Source of the DNA: an uncultured candidate division WPS-2 bacterium
GTDB taxonomy: Bacteria; Vulcanimicrobiota; Vulcanimicrobiia; Vulcanimicrobiales; Vulcanimicrobiaceae
Reading direction: 5' to 3'
Length of the DNA stretch: 64,000 nt
Assembly: GCA_937927945.1 (NCBI GenBank)
Contig: CALEYW010000009.1
Span: 46,861 to 110,860, forward strand
Shown here: one piece after another, positions 57,758-64,000 of the stretch
How positions within the stretch are numbered: the first letter of the stretch is position 1
Layout of the letters: each line of letters opens with the position of its first letter
Position numbers and translations under genes: made by a program
The notes under the pieces: model-generated
The model's database searches: none
Told to the model about the DNA's origin: nothing
What the model saw: only the letters and a program-made list of their open reading frames with translations

Positions 57758-58673
57758 CGTTCCCCGGCGCGCAGGGACAGCGCTGACGCCCGCGCGGGGT
57801 TGACCCCAGCTTGACCCCAATCTCCGCGAAGGCACCATCGATCCGATCTGCAGCAGCACGTTGTGCCGTCGGGAGGACGTGGGCGTAGACGTCCATAGTC
57901 ATTCTCGTTGTCGCGTGGCCTAAGCGCTCGGCGGCAACCTTGATGTTCCCGCCCTGAGTCAGCAGCACGCTGTTGGCAACATGCCGTAGCGTGTGGAAGG
58001 GCACGCCGAGGAGCCCGGCCGCGCGGAGCAACGGCTTGAAGGACCTCCGTATCAGGTTGCTCTTGCGGCGCGGCCCGCCGGAAGCGTCGGGGAACACCCA
58101 CCCCGACACCGGACTGGACTGCGTCCGGCGTAGGTCATTGAACGCATCGACAGTGATCGCAGGAAGCTCAATGGTGCGCCGGCTCGATGACGTCTTCGGA
58201 GGCGCGGCTCGAAGGCAGCCGTCGACGTCAGTCAACGTTTGTTCGACTCGCAGGCGGCAACCCGGTAGATCGACGTTCTCCCATGTCAGCGCCAGGATTT
58301 CGCCCTGCCGCATCCCGGTAGTCAGTACGAGAGCGTACAACGCGCAGTCTCGTTGCTGTTCGCGGGCTACCTGCAGCAACCGACGCGCTTCCTCGAGCGA
58401 TAGATCCGCCGCGGTGTGCGAGGCTCACGAGGTGCTGGTATATCGATGCGCATGCGTTCTTCTCGACGAGCTCAAGCCGGACAGCATATGCAAGAGCAGC
58501 GGGGTACGAACTAAACAGCGGTCGGGCTTCCCGCCGCTTGTCTCAGCTCGCGTTAGCTAGCGCCTTCACGGCCTCCGGAGGTAAGTCGCTCGACCGCCTA
58601 GTCATGCTGCTTCACTCGCGCAGCGCCGCCGCCTTTTGGCGAGCAATTTTGGCTGGACTCCAGCGCGCGGGCG

Positions 58674-59483
58674 CTACCCGCGGGATGCGACCCGCGGAAG
58701 TCCGCTCGTCGAGGTCATACGGTTCTTCCAGGATCCGAAGAGCGCGGCGTTCTGGTGGATGAACGTCTCCATCCGTGCGATGCGGTCGGAGTTCGACGGA
58801 TGCTGCTGCACATACGGCTCGAACGTCCCGGCGTCGCCTTGCAGCTTCACCACGCTGCGGAAGTACCAGATGGAGCCGTACGGGTTATAGCCCGCCTTCG
58901 CTGCCAACTGCGCGCCGAACTGATCTGCCGCGTACTCCTGCTGCCTACTGTAGTTGAGGAACGTGTACGTGCCCGCGCTCGTCGCGACGTTGTAGGTGTT
59001 CTGCGAACCCTTCGAAGACTCGTTCACGAACGCGTGGCCGATCTTGAAGAAGAGATCCTTGCGCTGGTCCTGCGCGCGCTTGGCCATCGTGTGTCCGAGT
59101 ACGAGGTGCGCCGTTTCGTGGCCAAGGACGTTCGCCAGTTCATCGACGTTGTCGGCCGAGCGCAGCAGCCCTTCGTACACGAACACGTACCCGCCGGGCG
59201 CGGAGATCGCATTGAGCTGATTGCCCCGCACCACGAAGAAGCGTTCGATGAACCACTGCCGTCCGCTCGCGCGGGCAACTCGAGCGCCGACCGACTTCAG
59301 GATTGGAAGGTACGGCGAGTCATCGACGATCAAGTCGTTCTCGACGTATTGGTCATAGAGCGCCTTGCCGACGGCGAGATCGACTTGATGATCGTCTTGC
59401 TTCGGCTTCTCGGCAATGGCGGCGGGTGGAACGAGAGTGAGGGCAAGAAGTGCGACGGCAAACGAGACAATGATGTTTCTCAT
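58674..59483 (-). CDS. M48-family metalloprotease (copy 2)
   Basis: 269 residues with a signal peptide (IIVSFAVALLALTLVPPAAI). Zinc motif HETAH in VLGHETAHLVLGHT; third ligand region SRQQEYAADQFGAQLA; ISAPGGYVFVYEGLLRSADN corresponds to the same stretch in copy 1 (51553-52338). Likely periplasmic. The ATG overlaps the stop of the membrane sensor gene (ATGA), so the protease and sensor are co-expressed. Confidence 0.9.
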   Translation of the reverse strand: MRNIIVSFAVALLALTLVPPAAIAEKPKQDDHQVDLAVGKALYDQYVENDLIVDDSPYLPILKSVGARVARASGRQWFIERFFVVRGNQLNAISAPGGYVFVYEGLLRSADNVDELANVLGHETAHLVLGHTMAKRAQDQRKDLFFKIGHAFVNESSKGSQNTYNVATSAGTYTFLNYSRQQEYAADQFGAQLAAKAGYNPYGSIWYFRSVVKLQGDAGTFEPYVQQHPSNSDRIARMETFIHQNAALFGSWKNRMTSTSGLPRVASRG

Positions 59484-61081
59484 ACGGCGAGCACCCCGAG
59501 CGCGAGCAGCGCTGCACCCGCCTCGCGCGCAAGGCTGACGAGTTCGCGCTCTTCTTCCGCGACAAACTCCTGTGGTTCGTAGCGCAGCGGCGGCCCGGAG
59601 ACGAGCACGCCGCGCAGCTTCCCGCCCAGAACGACGGGTGCTGCGATGACTGCGCCGGGAAAGACCCGGCCGACGCCGCTCTTGACCATCTTGCCCTCCG
59701 CGAGCATCGCGACGCAGTGATCGTCCGCCGCGAAGCTGGCATCGAGATTGTCGTCGCGCGGGACGACCGCCGCGAAGCAGCCCTCATCCTTCGGCTTGAA
59801 GAACGAGAACGGCAGGGTTCCGCAGTGGATCGCCGTCTTCATCATCAACTGTTCGAGCGCGTGGACCTCGGTGATCGCCGGCAAGTCCTCGATACACCGA
59901 CGCAGCGCGCGGAGGCGCTTCCCGCGGTCAGGGAAGATCTTCCGCTCGACGATCTCGGAGAGGGTCCGGTCCAGCGGTTTGTAGAGCAGGGTCACCACCA
60001 CGCCCAGAATGACATCGATCACGGCGTGCGGCACGACGACAATGGCATCGATCGCGTGCCGCACGACCTCATGCTCGGCTCCGAGCGCCGTCGCCGTTTC
60101 GTGCGTGAAGAAAAAGTGGAGCGTGTGCTCGATGACTTTCTGCAAGGTGTACCAGACGCCGCTGAGCAGGGTCGCGACGGCGGTGACGACGGCGCCACGG
60201 TGAAGGAGGTACTTCACGTCATAAAGCTCGCTTCGTCCGATGGCGACTAAGAGCCCGATGGGGAACGCGACCGTGGACAGTGCATCGATGAGAGCCCCGT
60301 CCTTCCCATCGAGTGCTCCGACGACGGGGAGGCTGGGAAACACCCGCGCGATAAAATCGAGCGCCGTGCCGAAGGCGAAGATCATGCAGGCGACGCTCAG
60401 CACGACGAACCTCGCGCGTGTTCGTCTCGCAACGTAAAGACCAGCGATTGCGGCGACGATCATGCCGACCCGCATCATGACATCGATGAGGAGATAGGCG
60501 TCATACCAGTCCAGTGTGCGCTGCGGACAGATGGTGAAGTCACGGCTCTGCTCGCTGTAGAGGCAACCTTGGAGGAAGGTGATCCCATGTCCCAGACCCG
60601 CGATTGCCAACGCGACACCGAGCGGCCACGCGTGGACCCTGACGAAGTTCCGAATCCTGCCGACGTCGCAGCCGGGACCGCCGAACTCGGCGGTGAACCG
60701 CGTAAGGAAGACGAGACCGACGGGGAACGCCGTATACTTCAGGATCATCATCGCGTCGCGCAGGGGAGCCCAATGCTCTCCGGGCGCGGCCCAGAACGTG
60801 TCGAACGACGTCAGGATCAAGCCCCAGATGAGCAACCACACGTACTCGTGGGCGGAGCGTCGAATGGCGAGATACGCGACGCCGATGACGCCAAGCCGTG
60901 CAGCGGCCTCAAGGAGGACGTCCGTACCCTGTGAGAGGTTAACGATGACGTCGAAGACGAGCAGCGCGAGCGAGACTTCGATCAGGACGTACGCGTAGAG
61001 CCGCCTTCGCCGCTGTCGGTGCGCGGCACAGCGTCCCGGATTCCGATCCAGGCTGGGCGCAGCGGAGACCTCGGCTTGCAC
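59480..61081 (-). CDS. Multi-pass membrane protein with C-terminal GAF-like domain
   Basis: 533 residues, start GTG. About eight hydrophobic segments in the first 350 (YVLIEVSLALLVFDVIV, YVWLLIWGLILTSFDTFW, FPVGLVFLTRF, FPIGLLVAIG among them), then a linker with YKPLDRTLSEIVERKIFPDR and a C-terminal GAF-like domain (about 390-530; VIAAPVVLGGKLRGVLVSG, FVAEEERELVSLAREAGAAL). No kinase or GGDEF domain follows. Probably a membrane sensor for a small ligand; translation-coupled to the M48 protease gene. Confidence 0.7.
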   Translation of the reverse strand: MQAEVSAAPSLDRNPGRCAAHRQRRRRLYAYVLIEVSLALLVFDVIVNLSQGTDVLLEAAARLGVIGVAYLAIRRSAHEYVWLLIWGLILTSFDTFWAAPGEHWAPLRDAMMILKYTAFPVGLVFLTRFTAEFGGPGCDVGRIRNFVRVHAWPLGVALAIAGLGHGITFLQGCLYSEQSRDFTICPQRTLDWYDAYLLIDVMMRVGMIVAAIAGLYVARRTRARFVVLSVACMIFAFGTALDFIARVFPSLPVVGALDGKDGALIDALSTVAFPIGLLVAIGRSELYDVKYLLHRGAVVTAVATLLSGVWYTLQKVIEHTLHFFFTHETATALGAEHEVVRHAIDAIVVVPHAVIDVILGVVVTLLYKPLDRTLSEIVERKIFPDRGKRLRALRRCIEDLPAITEVHALEQLMMKTAIHCGTLPFSFFKPKDEGCFAAVVPRDDNLDASFAADDHCVAMLAEGKMVKSGVGRVFPGAVIAAPVVLGGKLRGVLVSGPPLRYEPQEFVAEEERELVSLAREAGAALLALGVLAV

Positions 61082-61111
61082 GCGACGTTCCTCGCTGTCG
61101 TGCGCGCGGTG

Positions 61112-61801
61112 TTAGTACCTGGTGACGCGCACGGTAGTTTCCACGACGTGTAGCACGGTGTCAGGGGAGTCCATGCCACAGCCTCTGACGGTCAGTCGAC
61201 CGTTCCGTATCGGTGACTGTGGCTGGCTTGGATCGGAACGCCCCGCGAGACATCCAGTGCCGTCCACGTCGAAGTGAACCATGCCGACCGCGGGTGAGTT
61301 CGCGGTCAACCCGCTTTTGGGGGCTCGCTCCTGTTCTCCACTCCCGAAACCCGCATGGGCTGCGTTCACATCCGGCGCGCCCTTCTCGCCGAAGAGCCGC
61401 TGGAAGAAGCCGCGCGGCCGCTGCGCCGGAGCGCTGTTGGCGGCAACGACCGGCGGATTGTTCGAGGGAACGCTGGGCGCGGCGGCGGTGACGGCCGAGC
61501 CGGCATAAATGATCTCCGCATTGTCGGCGCGACGATAGATCACGCGGTAGCCGCGTGCATCCGCGTGGAACTTGTTCGCGACGACGTGGAAACCTACGGG
61601 CGCCGGATTGGGAAGCGCCGCGTATGAGAGCTTCGCGAGTTTCGCGCGCTCGCACGCTGTCAAACCAAACGCGCCACGCGGACCGCTGTGACAGCCGTTC
61701 CCATGGGATTGCGCGAGCGCAGACATCGAGCCCGCTGCAACGGTCATGGCGAAAAGCGCACCGGTAACAAGTGACCGAGCGCCAGTACGTGGAATGCACA
61801 T
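61112..61801 (-). CDS. Secreted protein of unknown function
   Basis: 229 residues with a signal peptide (SLVTGALFAMTVAAGSMSAL). The mature part has CHSGPRGAFGLTACERAKLA, a region with YRVIYRRADNAEIIYAGSA, a Pro/Ala-rich linker and a C-terminal HFDVDGTGCLAG and VTRY end. Four Cys could form disulfides. ATG 61801 is chosen as it precedes the signal peptide. No family recognised. Confidence 0.65.
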   Translation of the reverse strand: MCIPRTGARSLVTGALFAMTVAAGSMSALAQSHGNGCHSGPRGAFGLTACERAKLAKLSYAALPNPAPVGFHVVANKFHADARGYRVIYRRADNAEIIYAGSAVTAAAPSVPSNNPPVVAANSAPAQRPRGFFQRLFGEKGAPDVNAAHAGFGSGEQERAPKSGLTANSPAVGMVHFDVDGTGCLAGRSDPSQPQSPIRNGRLTVRGCGMDSPDTVLHVVETTVRVTRY

Positions 61802-62174
61802 CTTGTTAAGGTCTCCAAGCGTTGACCCAGCATACCGCTGAGGCGGAGGCCTTTCAAGGGGAATGCGAGACACACGTCCTCAGTCAAAGGGCCCGCTACG
61901 AGGACCTGGACGTCCTCGTGGCCGAGCAGGAACGCGGAAATGTCCACGGCCGAACCCGACACGACCTTTGCTTATTCGGCGTCGCGCTGCATACGACCGC
62001 CGATGTGCCAGGCGCTGATCGTACGTCGCGTCTCGCGACTCCATCGCACGCTGCCTTCGAGTGCGCGTGAAGCGATGAGCCAATATACTGAGCGAGATCG
62101 TCGATCCCCCGTCGCTCCGTGAAGCTGCACGTCGACATCACGCAGCCTCGGCGGCCACCCAAAAAGCGATCACC
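61802..62174. other. Intergenic region without a convincing gene
   Basis: Short frames on both strands here (up to about 110 codons) lack ribosome sites, signals or domains and overlap each other. I see no gene or clear regulatory site. It may hold degraded mobile-element DNA, as an IS-like end follows. Confidence 0.5.
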
Positions 62175-62230
62175 TGTGGCGACTTCAAAACCGGCCAGAA
62201 GTCGGTCGCCACTTGAAAACCGGCCACCCA
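62175..62230. mobile_element. IS21-like element end with two repeats (remnant)
   Basis: Two related units, GTGGCGACTTCAAAACCGG with CCA (62176-62197) and GTCGCCACTTGAAAACCGG with CCACCC (62206-62230), about 30 bp apart. Repeated ACTT(C/G)AAAACCGGCCA units are typical of the ends of IS21-family elements; no transposase is present. Naming the family is inference. Confidence 0.45.
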
Positions 62231-62315
62231 CGAGGTAGCCGTCGGCTCGGGCATCCCAACGGCATATCAGCCCGCGCTGACGCCAATGAAGGCCACTAGC
62301 CGCTCGCGCGGGCGC

Positions 62316-62344
62316 GACGGGCTCTCCACAGCAGAGAGCCCGTC
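62316..62344. terminator. Hairpin after the tannase gene
   Basis: A perfect 11-bp stem, GACGGGCTCTC (62316-62326) with GAGAGCCCGTC (62334-62344), loop of 7, 28 bp after the tannase stop. No T-run follows on either strand, so termination is uncertain. Confidence 0.4.
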
Positions 62345-62372
62345 CGAAACTTCGAATGGTTGGGCGTTGCGT

Positions 62373-63956
62373 CTACGAGCCTTTGTACCCCGCCGGTTCC
62401 ATGGGATACGGGAAGAGCGTGCGCGTCGACCCGGCTTGGCCCTCTGCATTGTATTGGGTGACGACGAGCGAGTTTGGCGCAGTTCCGTGCTCGACCCAGT
62501 TCGAGATGATGCCGAGCGGATCGTAGAACTGCGGCGAATTCGGTGCGATTGTCGTTGGAGCGCCATGATACATGCCCGGCGTCATAAAAAGGCGGACGAA
62601 CGGCGCGACGTTGTGCGGTCCGCCGAAGAAGGCGACCACCGCCTTGTAAAAGTTGACGGTCGTTTTTGGCAGAACGAGTTCGTCGGCCCAGCCGGCAGTT
62701 ATCAGCAGCTTACCGCCATGGGCTTTGAAGCCGCGCAGGTCGGGGTTTGCCCCGTCATAGAGTGGATACAGCTTCGCGATCTTTGAGAGGTCGGTGTCGT
62801 AGTTGAACGATCGCGGATTGTAGTCGGGACCGGGGGCGGGATCGATGATGAGGAACCGTAACGAGTTGGCACTGATGATCGGCGAGAACGGGATCGATCC
62901 GGGTGTGGTTGGGACGTAGACGCCGATCCAGGCGAGTTCCGAGCCGACCTCTTGACCCGGAAAGATCGGTTGCCCAGCGGAGGTGTGCGCGCCCCGATAG
63001 ATGTTTTGCAGTGAGACGACTTGCTGCCGGCTCAGACACCATGACGAATTCGCGGAAGTGCCGCACTGGAGCGTCGCCGGCTTGAACGGACACTTTTCCG
63101 GATCGTCGATGATGCCGTCCGTCGTGCCGTCGAGCGCGTCACAAGCGGCCAGGACGGCATTGTGAATGTTGGAAACGTCCACGATGCTGAACACCGCGTT
63201 CCCACTGTTGTTGTAGAAGAACCAATCGTCCGCCCAATTCCAAGCGAGCGTGGCAAAACCCGGTGTGTTCAGAGTGGGCTGCTGCGCGACGATACCGTCG
63301 AAGTCATTCGGAAAACGCTCTGCTTCGATCGTCGCCTGTCCACCGCCACTGGATTCTCCGACGAAATATGAGTGTCTCGGATTCGCGCCGTAGTAGGCGC
63401 CGATGATGGCTTTCGCCGACAGCGTGACTTTGTGGACCGCGAGGTAGGCGTAGTTCTCCCTCGCCTTAAAATCGTGCCAGCCCCAAAGCGCGTCCGCGGC
63501 CGTGCTCGGATGGCCCATGTCGGTTGACGCGGAAGCGTAGCCTGCCGCGATGCCGCGTAAGGGTCCGCCTAGTCCAATCGCGTCGCCGACCAGCCCTCCG
63601 CAATACCCGCCGCAGCCGTCGAAGAAGAAGTTTCCATTCCAACTCGAGCCGACCGGCAATTGCAATTCCCATTTGATGGAATCGTCGGTGTATCCCACCA
63701 CGTCACAGTACTGCGGGAGACTGCCTGATGCCGGCACGATCTGGGCGCTGATCCCCTGCGCCGGCGCGCCGGGAGTATCGAAGAAGTTCGTCATCGGCAG
63801 GGCCGAGCAGTTGCCGGCGACGGTCGTCGGCGGGTATGCGAAGACTTGAGCTTCGACGCGCGTCGCACTCACGATCATGAGAAACGCGAAGCACGGTGGC
63901 AACGCTCGTGAGAGATTGAACCCCTGCGCTCGTGAAAACTGAACCCCTCCAAGCAA
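62373..63956 (-). CDS. Tannase/feruloyl-esterase family protein, N-terminus altered by IS
   Basis: 527 residues as read from 63956; about 505 belong to the enzyme. Features: FFFDGCGGYCGGLVGD, ASASTDMGHPS, YFVGESSGGGQATIEAERFP with the nucleophile Ser in GESSGGG, GLLITAGWADELVLP-type Asp region (LLITAGWADELVLPK), and MTPGMYHGAPT with the His. Conserved Cys pairs fit the family's catalytic-site disulfide. It should be exported to hydrolyse phenolic esters. The first ~17 codons are read through the end of an IS-like element, and the signal peptide (FAFLMIVSATRVEA) begins just after, so the native start may be lost. Confidence 0.8.
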   Translation of the reverse strand: MLGGVQFSRAQGFNLSRALPPCFAFLMIVSATRVEAQVFAYPPTTVAGNCSALPMTNFFDTPGAPAQGISAQIVPASGSLPQYCDVVGYTDDSIKWELQLPVGSSWNGNFFFDGCGGYCGGLVGDAIGLGGPLRGIAAGYASASTDMGHPSTAADALWGWHDFKARENYAYLAVHKVTLSAKAIIGAYYGANPRHSYFVGESSGGGQATIEAERFPNDFDGIVAQQPTLNTPGFATLAWNWADDWFFYNNSGNAVFSIVDVSNIHNAVLAACDALDGTTDGIIDDPEKCPFKPATLQCGTSANSSWCLSRQQVVSLQNIYRGAHTSAGQPIFPGQEVGSELAWIGVYVPTTPGSIPFSPIISANSLRFLIIDPAPGPDYNPRSFNYDTDLSKIAKLYPLYDGANPDLRGFKAHGGKLLITAGWADELVLPKTTVNFYKAVVAFFGGPHNVAPFVRLFMTPGMYHGAPTTIAPNSPQFYDPLGIISNWVEHGTAPNSLVVTQYNAEGQAGSTRTLFPYPMEPAGYKGS

Positions 63957-64000
63957 AGGAGGGGCGACCTCTCGAATGGCTGTTCGTAGTGAATGAACGC
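63903..64000. mobile_element. Insertion-sequence end, continuing beyond the window (partial)
   Basis: Two direct units, GCTCGTGAGAGATTGAACCC and GCTCGTGAAAACTGAACCC, 24 bp apart (from 63904 and 63928), followed by unmatched sequence to the edge. Such repeated GTGAAAACTGAACCCC units mark ends of IS21-like elements. They also form the first codons of the tannase frame. The transposase is not in the window. Confidence 0.45.

Larger units (their letters stand above)
57471..58542 (-). pseudogene. Decayed tyrosine-recombinase (integrase) gene beside tRNA-Ala
   Basis: The catalytic domain (about 57812-58379) is intact: TGMRQGEILALTW (Arg), VPFHTLRHVANSVLL (HxLRH), GHATTRMTMDVYAHV (His and Tyr). Upstream the frame closes at a stop while another frame carries AALAYAVRLELVEKNAC, an integrase N-terminal stretch, to about 58542, so a frameshift has broken it. 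Downstream it has no stop of its own and reads on, antisense, through the tRNA gene to 57471. The position next to the tRNA 3' end suggests an integrated element with tRNA-Ala as attachment site; the far attachment site was not found. Confidence 0.7.

Noticed and set aside
1..64000. CRISPR arrays, rRNA, secondary-metabolite megasynthases
   Set aside because: No regularly spaced repeats, no rRNA signature and no NRPS/PKS domains seen.

Overview
The window is high-GC bacterial chromosome with dense, mostly 4-bp-overlapping gene pairs, many GTG and a few TTG starts, and one tRNA. An outer-membrane-type c-cytochrome with a C-terminal Phe points to a diderm. Short leaders with a TANNNT hexamer 6-10 nt before the start codon (several leaderless) recur. 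DUF1800/DUF1501, GH63, Crp/Fnr paralogues and leucine-type acyl-CoA carboxylase genes would fit a soil or rock lineage such as Eremiobacterota (WPS-2), but that placement is a low-confidence inference; no rRNA or ribosomal-protein gene is present to confirm it.

Layout. 1-9.7 kb: acyl-CoA and hydrolase genes, a cytochrome-porin gene under a tandem TTAGG-N4-CCTAA operator, a DUF1501/DUF1800 pair, and methylcrotonyl-CoA carboxylase beta. 9.7-19 kb: a membrane protein with a possible Shine-Dalgarno switch, a cystathionine lyase/synthase-type enzyme, a tandem two-hydrolase membrane protein, an EamA exporter, a chemoreceptor, and ilvA with an isoleucine-rich leader peptide and attenuator. 19-28 kb (minus strand): three transcription units, each with a GTAAG-N4-CTTAC operator placed at exactly the same distance from its -10 hexamer, and containing two Crp/Fnr regulators with the same recognition helix. 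28-37 kb: M16 protease, enoyl-CoA hydratase plus biotin carboxylase, hydrolase plus class V aminotransferase, amidohydrolase. 37-41 kb: DHA2 efflux with a divergent TetR, and MarR with a divergent membrane protein, both with inverted-repeat operators. 41-57.5 kb: ftsH-like protease, glycosyltransferase, purEK, a GH gene, an aldolase-SDR-alcohol dehydrogenase operon, a zeta-toxin-like pair, divergent M48 and sedolisin proteases, HMG-CoA lyase and a znu-type metal ABC transporter. 57.5-64 kb: tRNA-Ala with a decayed integrase beside it, an M48/sensor operon, and a tannase-family gene lying between two insertion-sequence ends.

How it fits together. The carboxylase alpha and beta subunits, the hydratase and HMG-CoA lyase together cover most of leucine/isovalerate breakdown, although they are scattered. 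The most novel-looking feature is the 19-28 kb Crp/Fnr regulon. It joins an exported Mo-oxidoreductase/cytochrome b/thioredoxin operon, a glucose-dehydrogenase-like/GH63/HAD-like operon and a secreted protein through one operator geometry (class II, centre at -41.5 if transcription starts 7 nt after the hexamer). Other notable items are the ilvA attenuator, the metal-box-like operator overlapping the cytochrome start codon, and a palindromic repeat that supplies the stop codon at two separate convergent junctions.
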